This document shows, in pieces, positions 18,379 to 26,774 of a stretch of 64,000 nucleotides of DNA (positions within the stretch are counted from its first letter, which is position 1; each line of letters begins with the position of its first letter). The stretch is from Actinomycetes bacterium (GTDB lineage Bacteria; Actinomycetota; Actinomycetes; Mycobacteriales; Mycobacteriaceae), in contig JAEYMI010000052.1 of assembly GCA_023461275.1 (NCBI GenBank), forward strand, positions 1 to 64,000. Direction: 5' to 3'. The notes below the pieces were generated by a model, which had not been told where the DNA came from, ran no database searches, and was given only the letters and a program-made list of their open reading frames with translations. Position numbers and translations under genes: made by a program.

Positions 18379-18933
18379 GTGCGTATCGAGAAAACCGACC
18401 TCGCCGATGTGGCGCTGTTGATCCCGCAACCTTTTCGCGACGACCGCGGGCTCTTCACCCGCACCTTCGACGCAACCATCTTCGACGACTGGATCGGACG
18501 ACCGGGCGCCGCCGCGGAGTTCATCCAGGATTCGCAGTCGCGGTCGGTGCAGGGCGTCATCCGCGGCATGCACGGACGATCCGGTCGTGGCGAAGCGAAA
18601 CTCGTTCGCTGCGCCCAGGGCGCTGTGCACGATGTGCTGGTTGACATCCGAAAGGACTCCCCGACCTTCGGTGTCACGCAGACATTCGTGTTGGACGACA
18701 ATCAGTTTCATCACCTCTACATTCCGCCGGGGTTTCTCCACGGCTTTCAGGCGCTGACCCCCACCGCCGACGTCTGCTACCGGATTGATCGTCCCCACGA
18801 TCCCGGCGAAGACATCGGTGTCGCCTATGACGACCCGGATCTCGCGATTGACTGGCCCCTGCCGGTCACCGTCGTCTCCCCCCGGGACGGCGCTGCCGGC
18901 AGTTGGCAGGACTTGCTCACGTCCGTGCACTGA
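18379..18933 (+). CDS. dTDP-4-dehydrorhamnose 3,5-epimerase-like (RmlC family)
   Basis: The 184-residue cupin matches RmlC along its full length: FRDDRGLFTRTF, the core QSRSVQGVIRGMHGR with the catalytic His, KLVRCAQGAVHDVLVDIR, and IPPGFLHGFQAL. It epimerises C3 and/or C5 of 4-keto-6-deoxy-sugar nucleotides. The GTG start is set by the first conserved strand (VRIEKTDL); no ribosome site is evident, so the message could be leaderless. Its 3' end overlaps the convergent epimerase gene by 17 bases. With the nucleotidyltransferase and methyltransferase genes it suggests a modified deoxy-sugar pathway. Confidence 0.85.
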   Translation: MRIEKTDLADVALLIPQPFRDDRGLFTRTFDATIFDDWIGRPGAAAEFIQDSQSRSVQGVIRGMHGRSGRGEAKLVRCAQGAVHDVLVDIRKDSPTFGVTQTFVLDDNQFHHLYIPPGFLHGFQALTPTADVCYRIDRPHDPGEDIGVAYDDPDLAIDWPLPVTVVSPRDGAAGSWQDLLTSVH

Positions 18934-19945
18934 TCCTCCTCATCGACTCGTCGAGAACGCCACTGCCACGCAGCTTCTCGAGTCGCGGGAGTCGGGTGAA
19001 CTCGGTGAAGAAGGCATCCGAGGTCAACCCGTAATCGGTGTACGCGCGATACAGTTCGGCCGCACCGTCGGGAATCGACCACTGCGCGGTATAGCCGAGT
19101 TCGTCACGCGCACGGGCGAAGTCGACCCGATACGACCGCGGGTCGGCACCGCTCTCGCCGGTGATGAGCAACGTCGAACCGGGCACCGCGTCGACCACGG
19201 ACTCCGCGATCTGCGCGACGGTCAGGTTGTTGTCCTCGGTGCCGACGTTGAAGGCGCGGCAGTTGATCACCTCGCGCGGCGCCGTCAGACACGTCGCGAA
19301 CGCCCGCGCGATGTCCTGGGCATGCACCAGCGGACGCCACGGTGTGCCGTCGGACAGCACCCGAACATCGCCGGTGAGGACCGCGTGCCCGACGAGGTTG
19401 TTGAGCACGATGTCGGCACGCAGGCGCGGTGAGAACCCGAAAGCTGTTGCGTTACGCAGGAATACCGGGGTGAACCCGTCGTCGGCGAGGGCCGCGGTGT
19501 CATCCTCGACGCGCACCTTGCTCTCCGCGTACGGCGTCAGCGGACGCAGCGGCGCATCCTCGGTGACCAGGCCGTCACCGGCCGCGCCATACACCGAGCA
19601 GGTCGACGCGTACAGGAATCGCGAGACCCCGGCCTCTTTCGCCAGCCGCGCCAGCCGCACCGACGCGTGGTGGTTGATGTCGTGGGTGATCTCCGGGGCC
19701 AGCGACCCGAGCGGATCGTTGGACAGTGCCGCGAGGTGGATGACCGCGTCGAAACCGGCGAGCTGTTCGACGGTCACATCGCGCAGATCGGTGGCGATCC
19801 CCACCGGGTCCTGCGGTTGCGGACCCAGCACACAGTCGGCGAAGTAGCCGTTGTCCAGGCCGACGACGTCGTGGCCTTCCTCGGTCAGGATCGGCGCCAT
19901 CACGGTGCCCAGATAGCCCTGGTGTCCGGTCAGCAAGATGCGCAT
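18917..19945 (-). CDS. NAD-dependent epimerase/dehydratase (extended SDR)
   Basis: The 342-residue protein has LLTGHQGYLGTVMAP (GxxGxxG NAD site), HLAALSNDPLG, and the YAESK catalytic Tyr-Lys pair with the upstream Ser in YASTCSVYG. It belongs with nucleotide-sugar 4-epimerases, dehydratases or reductases. It is the last gene of the minus-strand operon that begins with the WcaJ-type transferase, and is separated from the deacetylase gene by an 87-base gap holding a hairpin. The exact substrate is not readable from sequence. Confidence 0.85.
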   Translation of the reverse strand: MRILLTGHQGYLGTVMAPILTEEGHDVVGLDNGYFADCVLGPQPQDPVGIATDLRDVTVEQLAGFDAVIHLAALSNDPLGSLAPEITHDINHHASVRLARLAKEAGVSRFLYASTCSVYGAAGDGLVTEDAPLRPLTPYAESKVRVEDDTAALADDGFTPVFLRNATAFGFSPRLRADIVLNNLVGHAVLTGDVRVLSDGTPWRPLVHAQDIARAFATCLTAPREVINCRAFNVGTEDNNLTVAQIAESVVDAVPGSTLLITGESGADPRSYRVDFARARDELGYTAQWSIPDGAAELYRAYTDYGLTSDAFFTEFTRLPRLEKLRGSGVLDESMRRISART

Positions 19946-20012
19946 CAGTTGTGCCGTTCCTCTCCACTTATGTTGTTCTCGCCCAAACCATTGCCGCTCA
20001 AGCCATTACCAC

Positions 20013-20032
20013 CCGGGGTGCGTCCACCCCGG
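20013..20032. terminator. hairpin between PIG-L and epimerase genes
   Basis: CCGGGGTG-CGTC-CACCCCGG is a perfect 8-base stem with a 4-base loop, just downstream of the PIG-L stop on the minus strand. No U tract follows, so attenuation or partial termination is as likely as full termination. Confidence 0.45.
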
Positions 20033-20698
20033 TTACTTCCGCTCTGAGCACCCCCCACCCAGGGTGACGAGCATCTTCTCCACCGTGAACGCCTCGGCGT
20101 ACCGGCTCTTGCACTGCACGCCACGGATGCGCAGCAGACCCAGGAACGACTCGTCGTCGAACCAGTCCTTACCGATCTGCGACGGGTAGTACTTGTGCAG
20201 CAGCGCAACCTTGTCGGCGGCCGCGTCGACGCCGACCGGGACGAACACCGTCGGCGTCGGGGTGTCGGTCTCCCACTTGAGGATTTCGTAGCCCAGGACC
20301 AGATGATCGCGGAACTCGGTCGGCACCAACTCGGCCAGGGTCCGATGATCCTGGTGCGCGTCGTGGCGACCGGTCGCGAACACCACGTCGGGTTCGACGC
20401 GAATCCTGAACTCGTGCAACGCTTCCTTGATCTTCTCCCAGTACACCGGCGAACGGCCGTCGGGGATGTCGAGGATGGTCACGCTCACTTCGGCATCCGG
20501 ACAGAACGCCTCGAGTGCCGCGCGCTCCTCGGCTTCGCGGGCCGTGCCGGCACCGCTGAGCACCAACGCGTTGACCCGCAGGCCGGGTCGTGACCGCGTC
20601 AGGCTCAGCAGCGTGGCGCCCATCCCGATTCCGATGTCATCACAATGAGCACCCAGGACCGCGATCTCGTCCAGGCTGCCCGGTTCCAGATTGATCAC
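20033..20698 (-). CDS. PIG-L family deacetylase
   Basis: The 221-residue protein has the zinc motif as GAHCDDIGIG (usual AHPDDE) near residue 16 and GRHDAHQDHRT further on, the second conserved block of LmbE/PIG-L N-acetyl deacetylases (MshB, GlcNAc-PI). It probably removes an acetyl group from an amino-sugar intermediate, since it is in an operon with a sugar nucleotidyltransferase and methyltransferase. The GTG overlaps the upstream stop (GTGA). A run of six G near the 3' end lies where a one-base slip would add a 36-residue tail (see findings). Confidence 0.8.
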   Translation of the reverse strand: MINLEPGSLDEIAVLGAHCDDIGIGMGATLLSLTRSRPGLRVNALVLSGAGTAREAEERAALEAFCPDAEVSVTILDIPDGRSPVYWEKIKEALHEFRIRVEPDVVFATGRHDAHQDHRTLAELVPTEFRDHLVLGYEILKWETDTPTPTVFVPVGVDAAADKVALLHKYYPSQIGKDWFDDESFLGLLRIRGVQCKSRYAEAFTVEKMLVTLGGGCSERK

Positions 20699-21492
20699 TG
20701 GCCCGCAAGAACTTTCGGCTTCGACTTCTCCCACACCATCCACGGCCGATCGCCACGGTGATAGCCGGCGTCGAGTTCGGCACGTTCCTTGAAGGTATCG
20801 GCCGGCTTCCAGAAACCGTCGTGCTTGTACCCGTAGAGGCGGCCCTGCGCGGCGAGTGTGCCGCACGCGTCCTCGACGAGATCGCCGCCCTCGGGCAGCA
20901 GGTCGAAGATCTCCTGGGAGAGAACGAAGAACCCACCGTTCTCCCAGATCGGCAGCTTCGAGACGGCGGTGATGTTGCTGATCGCTCCGTCCTCGGCGAT
21001 ATCCACGCAATGGAACGACGACTGCGGCGGCACGATCATCATCGACGCCGCGGCACCGGAGGCCATGAAGCTTTCGATGACGGTGTCCATCGGGGCGTCG
21101 GTGAGCACGTCGGCGTAGTTGGCCAGGAAGTACTCCTCGCCCTCGAGGTGCGGACGCACCCGGCGCAACCGCTCACCGATGGCCGAGTCGATTCCGGTGT
21201 CCACGAACGTGATCGACCAGTCGCTGATGTCGGACTCGAGCAGTTCGACCTTGCCGTCGCGGATCACGAAGTCGTTGGAGACGGCCTCGGAGTAGGTCAG
21301 GAAGTAGTTCTTGATGTGGCTGGCACCGTAGCCGAGGCACAGGATGAAATCCTTGTGCCCGAAGTGTGCGTAGTAACGCATCACATGCCAGATCAGCGGA
21401 CGCGGCCCGACCATCTGCATCGGCTTGGGCGCGTCGTCGGTGCCGTTGCGCATCCGCATGCCGTATCCACCGCAGAACAGGACAACTTTCAT
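20695..21492 (-). CDS. sugar-1-phosphate nucleotidyltransferase (RfbF-like)
   Basis: The 265-residue protein has an N-terminal VVLFCGGYGMRMR, the GGxGxRxR nucleotide loop as written in glucose-1-phosphate cytidylyltransferases, with KPMQMVGPRPLIWHVM, YFLANYADVLTD (metal Asp) and ENGGFFVLSQEIFD. Family members make CDP-glucose for 3,6-dideoxy or branched sugars; thymidylyl or other use cannot be excluded. The start is set by the motif at the very N-terminus. It overlaps the methyltransferase gene by 4 bases and the deacetylase gene by 4, showing tight coupling. Confidence 0.83.
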   Translation of the reverse strand: MKVVLFCGGYGMRMRNGTDDAPKPMQMVGPRPLIWHVMRYYAHFGHKDFILCLGYGASHIKNYFLTYSEAVSNDFVIRDGKVELLESDISDWSITFVDTGIDSAIGERLRRVRPHLEGEEYFLANYADVLTDAPMDTVIESFMASGAAASMMIVPPQSSFHCVDIAEDGAISNITAVSKLPIWENGGFFVLSQEIFDLLPEGGDLVEDACGTLAAQGRLYGYKHDGFWKPADTFKERAELDAGYHRGDRPWMVWEKSKPKVLAGQ

Positions 21493-22766
21493 CGGTCGAT
21501 CTCCTCTGAGGTCGAGGCGGTCAGACGTGCCTCATGCAGGGTGGGCAGCGGGTAGAAAATCCGCCCGCCCCAATCGGATACATGTGCCAGCTGTGCCGTG
21601 ATCTCGGTCTCGAGGTTCCACGGCAGCACGACGACGATGTCGGGCCGATCTTTGTCGATCTGTTCGGGCTCGTAAATCGGGATCCGCGTGCCCGGCGTGA
21701 AACGACCGTGCTTGTAGGGATTGCGGTCGACGGTGTACTCCATCAGGTCGGTCCGGATCCCGCAGTAGTTGAGCAGGGTGTTGCCCTTGCCCGGCGCGCC
21801 GTATCCGACCACGCGAAGTCCCTGCGCCTTGCAGTCCAACAGGAAGCGAAGGAGTTCCTGACGCACCGACTCGGTGCGCGGCCCCAGCCCGAGATAGCCT
21901 GCGACGTCATGCAATCCGTCGGCTTCCTCGTCGGCGAGAACCTCGGCCACCCGGGGGCTGATCTCGGTGGCCGCGCCGTCCGGGCGTGCCCACACGCGGA
22001 TCGAACCGCCGTGGGTGCTGATCAGTTCCACGTCGACGACCGTCAGACCGGCCGTCGCCAATGCCCGCGACGCCGAGAGCACCGTGTAGTACTGGAAATG
22101 CTCGTGGTAGATCGTGTCGAACTGCCCGAGCTGCACCAGGTTTCGCGCGTGGTGCACCTCGATGCTCAGCCAGCCGTCGTCGGCCAGCAGGGCCCGCAGC
22201 GACCGGGTGAACCCGAGCAGATCCGGAATGTGGGCGTAGACATTGTTGGCGACGACGAGATCGGCCGGGCCGTGCTCGGCTCGCACCCGCGCGGCGAGAT
22301 CCTCATCGAGGAACGCGGTTTCGGTCGGGACGCCCTTCTCACGGGCGGCGGCACCGACATTCACCGACGGCTCGATACCGAGGCTGCGGATGCCACGTGC
22401 CACCGCGTGCTGCAGCAGGTAGCCGTCGTTGCTGGCGACCTCGACGACAAACGAATCCTCGTTCAGCCCAAGGCGTTCGACGGCACCGTCGACGAAGGTG
22501 CGGGCATGATTGACCCAGCTGTCGGAGTACGACGAGAAGTACGCGTACTCGGTGAACGTGTCCTCCGGGGTGATCAGCGCGGGGATCTGCAGCAGGAGGC
22601 AGTCCTCACACAGCCGCAGATGCAGCGGGTAGGTGTTCTCCGGCAGATCGAGTTGATCGGCGGTCAGGAACAGCTCACACGGCGGGGTGGCGCCCAGGTC
22701 GACGACGCTGCGCAGCCGTTCGGAGCCGCACAGCCGGCAGACCAGGCCGTTGACCGGCCCGGGCAT
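21489..22766 (-). CDS. SAM-dependent (C-)methyltransferase for an NDP-sugar
   Basis: The 425-residue protein shows the full family plan: an N-terminal zinc site (CRLCGSERL and LCEDCLLLQ), a SAM domain (VVEVASNDGYLLQHAV, YAHIPDL), EHFQYYTVLS with the conserved His and Tyr of TylC3-like enzymes, THGGSIRVW, and a C-terminal domain (VVGYGAPGKGNTLLNYCG). The ATG at 22766 overlaps the upstream stop (TGATG); a longer frame would run into the transferase gene. It probably methylates a sugar carbon in this operon's branched-sugar pathway, by analogy with mycarose-type enzymes. Confidence 0.85.
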   Translation of the reverse strand: MPGPVNGLVCRLCGSERLRSVVDLGATPPCELFLTADQLDLPENTYPLHLRLCEDCLLLQIPALITPEDTFTEYAYFSSYSDSWVNHARTFVDGAVERLGLNEDSFVVEVASNDGYLLQHAVARGIRSLGIEPSVNVGAAAREKGVPTETAFLDEDLAARVRAEHGPADLVVANNVYAHIPDLLGFTRSLRALLADDGWLSIEVHHARNLVQLGQFDTIYHEHFQYYTVLSASRALATAGLTVVDVELISTHGGSIRVWARPDGAATEISPRVAEVLADEEADGLHDVAGYLGLGPRTESVRQELLRFLLDCKAQGLRVVGYGAPGKGNTLLNYCGIRTDLMEYTVDRNPYKHGRFTPGTRIPIYEPEQIDKDRPDIVVVLPWNLETEITAQLAHVSDWGGRIFYPLPTLHEARLTASTSEEIDR

Positions 22767-24298
22767 CAGTAGGCACCCGACTTGTCGGTGACGGCTCTGA
22801 CGGTGCGCCACAGGATCACCAGATCACCCATGATCGACCAGTTCTCCACATACGAGAGATCAAGGCGCACAGACTCTTCCCACGACAGGTCGGATCGTCC
22901 GGAGACCTGCCACAGGCCGGTCATGCCGGGCTTGACCAGCATCCGACGCGCGACGCGCCCGTCGTACTGGGCGACTTCCTCGGGCAGCGGCGGCCGCGGG
23001 CCGACCAGGCTCATCGAGCCGGTCACGACGTTGATCAGCTGCGGCAACTCGTCGAGGCTGTAGCGGCGGATGAACGCACCGACCCGGGTGACGCGCGGGT
23101 CGTCGCGCATCTTGAACAGCACCCCGCCGGCACCCTCGTTCACGCCGAGCAGGTCGGCCTTGAGGGAATCCGCGTCGGCCACCATCGACCGGAACTTCCA
23201 CATCCGGAACGGCTCGTTGTTGATGCCGACGCGCTCGGCGCGGTAGAAGACCCCGCCGGACGAATCGAGCTTCACCGCCAGCGCGATGATCAGCAGCAGC
23301 GGCGAACTGATCGCCAGCAGTGCGGCCGCACCGATGCGGTCGAGTGTGGCCTTGCGGAACCGGTTGGCGCCTTCGTAGCGCGGCTTGTCGATGTGCAGCA
23401 GCGGCAGCCCGGAAACCGGACGCACCATCAGGCGCGGTCCCGCGGTGTCGGCGACGTTCGGCGCGACCATCATCTCGACGTCGAGAGCGTCGAGATCCCA
23501 GGAGAGCTGATGCATCATGTCGTGGCCGAGCGCCTCTGCGGAGGTGATCGCGACGGTCGTGGCACCGGAGACCTGCACGGCGCGGGTCACGTCGGTGAAA
23601 TCTCCGAAGATCGGGATCGTGTGCTTGTCGACGGTCAGCGCGTCCGCGGTACCGCCGGGACCCGACGGCGTGCAGACGCCGATGACCTCGAACCCGAGCG
23701 GCGAGTGCATCAGGCGCGCGATGATGTGCGAGGCCGAGCCGCGCTCGCCGACCACCAGCACGCGTTCGAGATGTTGCCCGCGTTCCCACTGCAGGGCCAG
23801 ACGCTTACGCCAACCCCACCGGGAGGCGAGCAGACCGAGCGTGCCGAACGGGAAGACCAGGGCGAAGAATGCCCGCGAGATGTCGAGTTGCACCGCCAGC
23901 GCCACGATCGCGAACACGCCGAAAACCATGACGCTCGCCGAGATCACGCGGCTGTATTCGCTGGCGCCCGAGCCGAGGATGCGACGGTCGTAGGTGCCGT
24001 AGACCTTGAGTGCGGCCAGCAGCCCGAAGATCACCACCACCGACACCGCGAGCATCGGCACATTCAACGAACCGGCCGATGCCACGGAGTTGTCGGTTCC
24101 GAAGCGCAGCCACTGGGCGGCCAGCACCGCGGCGATGGTGATCGCGGCGTCGGACACCTTGAGCCTGATGATGTAGCGATCTACCCACGACGACGTCTGA
24201 CGTGTCGATGCGTCCAGTACAAACGGGCGACCCGATGCGACGTCTGCGTCACCGGATACCAACCGCGCTTGTCTGGCGGCCGAACGACCTCCAGTCAC
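22766..24298 (-). CDS. polyprenyl glycosylphosphotransferase (WcaJ/CpsE type, copy 1)
   Basis: The 510-residue protein has four N-terminal helices, a middle CoA/nucleotide-like domain (VLVVGERGSASHIIARLM), a fifth helix (~330-350), and the catalytic bacterial sugar transferase domain: FYRAERVG, MWKFRSMV, DELPQLINVVTGSMSLVGPRPPL and KPGMTGLWQVSGR. It moves a sugar-1-phosphate to undecaprenyl phosphate, the first step of repeat-unit synthesis. The GTG at 24298 lies 6 bases after GGGGGG. It heads the operon running to 18917. A second copy is at 55897. Confidence 0.9.
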   Translation of the reverse strand: MTGGRSAARQARLVSGDADVASGRPFVLDASTRQTSSWVDRYIIRLKVSDAAITIAAVLAAQWLRFGTDNSVASAGSLNVPMLAVSVVVIFGLLAALKVYGTYDRRILGSGASEYSRVISASVMVFGVFAIVALAVQLDISRAFFALVFPFGTLGLLASRWGWRKRLALQWERGQHLERVLVVGERGSASHIIARLMHSPLGFEVIGVCTPSGPGGTADALTVDKHTIPIFGDFTDVTRAVQVSGATTVAITSAEALGHDMMHQLSWDLDALDVEMMVAPNVADTAGPRLMVRPVSGLPLLHIDKPRYEGANRFRKATLDRIGAAALLAISSPLLLIIALAVKLDSSGGVFYRAERVGINNEPFRMWKFRSMVADADSLKADLLGVNEGAGGVLFKMRDDPRVTRVGAFIRRYSLDELPQLINVVTGSMSLVGPRPPLPEEVAQYDGRVARRMLVKPGMTGLWQVSGRSDLSWEESVRLDLSYVENWSIMGDLVILWRTVRAVTDKSGAY

Positions 24299-24513
24299 GT
24301 AACTCCCCCCAGAGTTCTAAGCATTCCCTCGACCCGGATTGTGCCGGTTGCTCGCCGTCCGAATCCCCCGAATCGAACGCTCGCACGGCAACTTGCCAGG
24401 GCAATGCCAAAATTTACGCCTTTGAATCGGATCCGGCAACCGAAGAGTGGCACGGGGAGGTCATCCGAACCGGCGACACGCCCCCCAACGCTCGGCCGAC
24501 ACGCCGAACGCCC
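24299..24513 (-). promoter_or_regulatory. leader/promoter region of the WcaJ operon
   Basis: These 215 bases contain no gene. They separate the thioesterase stop from the GTG of the initiating transferase and must hold the operon promoter or a long leader. On the minus strand the last bases are CTGGGGGGAGTTAC before the start. I could not place a convincing -10/-35 pair. Confidence 0.4.
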
Positions 24514-25182
24514 CTACGGCTGACCCGGTTTGAGTGCGATGAACAGCGCATCTAGGTCTGCGCACAGGCGTTCACCATCGTGCAGGGTGCCCTTCACGAA
24601 CGCCTTACGTCCTTCCAGATTCTGCACCCACGTGCGACACGTCAACGGGGTCCGCAACGGCGTCAGCGACCGATAACTCACTGTGAGATAGGCGGTCCGG
24701 CACACGCCGCGAATGGCCAGCGCCGACGCCATGCCCGCGAGATCGTCGAAGGCGACGGCCACCTGACCGCCGTGCGCGGCGTCATTTCCGCCGAGATGGA
24801 AGGGCCGGAACGTGACCGTCGCCTCGACCCCGTCGGGCCCGGCGTTGATCACCTCATACGGGGGCACGGTGATGTTGCCGCGCGACGGTAGGTCGATCCG
24901 GGTGCTGGCGGGTGAGGTCCATTCGTCGACCTGCACACCGGCCAGGCGCTCGTTGACCGACTCGAGATCCGCGATCAGCTCGTCGGTGAGTTCCGACGTC
25001 GGGCTCGCATACCTCGCCAGGTCCATCAGGCGTCGAATCTGCTCGCTGAGCTCGCCATAACGCGAACCGCCCCGATCGGTGTTCCACTCCATCCGGACCC
25101 GGAACCCGCCTTCATGCGGTTCCGGCTCGGGCGTCGGGGCTGCGGGGTCGGCCGGGCGGTCGGCTGGGTTGGTTGAGCTCAT
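24514..25182 (-). CDS. PaaI-family acyl-CoA thioesterase (hotdog fold)
   Basis: The 222-residue protein has a hotdog core with AAHGGQVAVAFDDLAGMAS, the helix that carries the catalytic acid and neighbouring residues in PaaI-type thioesterases, followed by the paired strands TAYLTVSYRSLTPL and GRKAFVKGTL. It begins with a Pro/Glu-rich flexible stretch. Mycobacterial relatives are about 220 residues. It probably hydrolyses an acyl-CoA; the substrate is unknown. The ATG at 25182 has only a weak upstream GGG. Confidence 0.8.
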   Translation of the reverse strand: MSSTNPADRPADPAAPTPEPEPHEGGFRVRMEWNTDRGGSRYGELSEQIRRLMDLARYASPTSELTDELIADLESVNERLAGVQVDEWTSPASTRIDLPSRGNITVPPYEVINAGPDGVEATVTFRPFHLGGNDAAHGGQVAVAFDDLAGMASALAIRGVCRTAYLTVSYRSLTPLRTPLTCRTWVQNLEGRKAFVKGTLHDGERLCADLDALFIALKPGQP

Positions 25183-25264
25183 CCCGACACGTTATCGACC
25201 GCGACGTCGACGATGGGTACCGCGTGGGCAGGACCGAGATCGCCAGGGCCCGCGACCACGGGGC

Positions 25265-25381
25265 GAACGAACTACAGGGCCAGACCAACTACAGGGGTGG
25301 CCGACTTGACCACAGGGCCGACGAACTACCAGGCCGACCAAGTACCAGGCCGACGACTCACCGCCGACGGCTTCAGGGCCG
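25265..25381. repeat. degenerate ~16-bp tandem repeat
   Basis: About seven imperfect copies of a unit like GACGAACTACCAGGCC follow one another, with spacings of 14 to 20 bases. They lie between the thioesterase start and the small membrane-protein gene and run just into the end of the latter. Confidence 0.55.
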
Positions 25382-25522
25382 TTGGCGGCGACGAGCCCCG
25401 GAAAGGGCTTGCTCGGGCGTCTCGTAGTCGTCGCGCAATTGCACCATGCGCCCGACCACAAGCGCCGCGACGACAGCAAACGTCACCCACACGGTGACGG
25501 CTATCGCGACGATGATCCACAT
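25373..25522 (-). CDS. small membrane protein (49 residues)
   Basis: The frame starts MWIIVAIAVTVWVTF and has one helix (~3-24), followed by a charged stretch (QLRDDYETPEQAL) and a basic end (SGARRRQRP). One helix with a short cytoplasmic tail is typical of small actinobacterial membrane proteins. The codons are GC-rich in the third position. A GTG two codons earlier is an alternative start; no ribosome site is obvious. No function is known. Confidence 0.5.
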   Translation of the reverse strand: MWIIVAIAVTVWVTFAVVAALVVGRMVQLRDDYETPEQALSGARRRQRP

Positions 25523-25696
25523 TGACACACATTGATGGTGACAGACTTTCCTGGGAAAATACCAATAGTTGCCTTACGGTGATCATTTCTACGCTGGATT
25601 GTCAATAGCGAATATTGTTTCCTTAATCAAGCATCCGCTCTATCCAAGGTCCTGCCCGACGCCGGCACGGGTCGACGCGGCGATAGGGTCGCTTGC
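25523..25696. other. intergenic, AT-richer region upstream of menB
   Basis: This stretch is less GC-rich than its surroundings (TTGTCAATAGCGAATATTGTTTCC around 25598). It should hold the promoter of menB and of the divergent small gene. A TATTGACAATCC-like minus-strand string and an AATATT were noted but no promoter is claimed. Confidence 0.3.
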
Positions 25697-26659
25697 ATGA
25701 GCGCCACTGAGGAGCCCGGCCAGCCTTTTGATCCCACCCAGTGGAAGGCCGTGCCAGGCTTCGACGATCTGACCGACATCACCTATCACCGGCATGTCGG
25801 GACCAGCCGGGCCGACGGCATCGTGCGCATCGCCTTCGACCGCCCGGAGGTGCGCAACGCGTTCCGGCCGCACACCGTCGACGAGCTGTATCGCACCCTC
25901 GATCACGCCCGACGCTCACCCGATGTCGGGACCGTGCTGCTGACCGGCAACGGGCCGAGCCCGCGCGACGGCGGTTGGGCCTTCTGCAGTGGTGGCGATC
26001 AACGCATCCGTGGCCGCAGCGGATACCAGTACGCGACCGCCCACGACGCCGACGTAGCCGCCGCCGATGCCGGTGGCGTCGACGAGGCGCGGGTCAAGGC
26101 CGAGGGCGGCCGGCTGCACATTCTCGAGGTGCAACGCCTGATCAGGACCATGCCCAAGGTGGTCATCGCGGTGGTCGGCGGCTGGGCGGCCGGTGGCGGA
26201 CATTCCCTGCACGTCGTCTGCGACCTCACCCTCGCCTCCGCCGAGCACGCGCGGTTCAAGCAGACCGACGCCGACGTCGGCTCCTTCGACGCCGGATACG
26301 GCAGCGCCTATCTGGCCAAGCAGGTCGGCCAGAAGTTCGCCCGCGAGATCTTCTTCCTCGGCGAGGCCTACGACGCCGCGACCATGCACGCCATGGGCGC
26401 GGTCAATCGTGTTGTGCCGCATGCCGATCTGGAGAAGACCGCGATCGAGTGGGCGCGGCTCATCAACGGCAAATCTCCGACGGCGCAGCGCATGCTGAAG
26501 TTCGCCTTCAACCTCACCGACGACGGGTTGATGGGCCAACAGGTGTTCGCCGGCGAGGCGACCCGATTGGCGTACATGACCGACGAGGCCGTCGAAGGCC
26601 GGGACGCGTTCCTGGAGAAGCGCGCTCCGGACTGGGACGGGTTCCCGTACTACTACTGA
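25697..26659 (+). CDS. menB: 1,4-dihydroxy-2-naphthoyl-CoA synthase
   Basis: The 320-residue crotonase-fold enzyme makes the naphthoquinone ring of menaquinone from succinylbenzoyl-CoA. Diagnostic parts are GWAFCSGGDQRIRGR (oxyanion and loop region, 93-107), AVVGGWAAGGGHSLHVVCD, and TDADVGSFDAGYGSAYLAK (190-208) with the catalytic Asp/Ser region, plus a C-terminal TDEAVEGRDAFLEKR. Length matches mycobacterial MenB (about 314). Its partner menE is about 9 kb away on the same strand, beyond the c-di-GMP and PitA genes. Confidence 0.95.
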   Translation: MSATEEPGQPFDPTQWKAVPGFDDLTDITYHRHVGTSRADGIVRIAFDRPEVRNAFRPHTVDELYRTLDHARRSPDVGTVLLTGNGPSPRDGGWAFCSGGDQRIRGRSGYQYATAHDADVAAADAGGVDEARVKAEGGRLHILEVQRLIRTMPKVVIAVVGGWAAGGGHSLHVVCDLTLASAEHARFKQTDADVGSFDAGYGSAYLAKQVGQKFAREIFFLGEAYDAATMHAMGAVNRVVPHADLEKTAIEWARLINGKSPTAQRMLKFAFNLTDDGLMGQQVFAGEATRLAYMTDEAVEGRDAFLEKRAPDWDGFPYYY

Positions 26660-26697
26660 GTTCCTGGTCGGGGGCTCTCCATGCCGGTCGAGCTTTC

Positions 26698-26749
26698 ATG
26701 CCGGTCGAGTAGGTGAGCTCGCCATAGCGAGCGATCCGTATCGAGACCC
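26698..26749. repeat. palindromic intergenic element (family R1, copy 2)
   Basis: On the minus strand it reads GGGTCTCGATACGGATCGCT, then a hairpin GCTCGC-CATA-GCGAGC (26717-26732), then CTACTCGACCGGCAT. It matches the R1 copy at 16091-16183 in its outer and inner parts. It lies between convergent menB and EAL-protein genes and may help terminate both. Confidence 0.6.
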
Positions 26750-26774
26750 GCTCGACCCACACGAGCTCGCCCGG

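Noticed and set aside
25192..25497. Frames on both strands across the tandem repeat
   Set aside because: Their repetitive residues come from the DNA repeat; only the 49-residue membrane protein has gene-like features.
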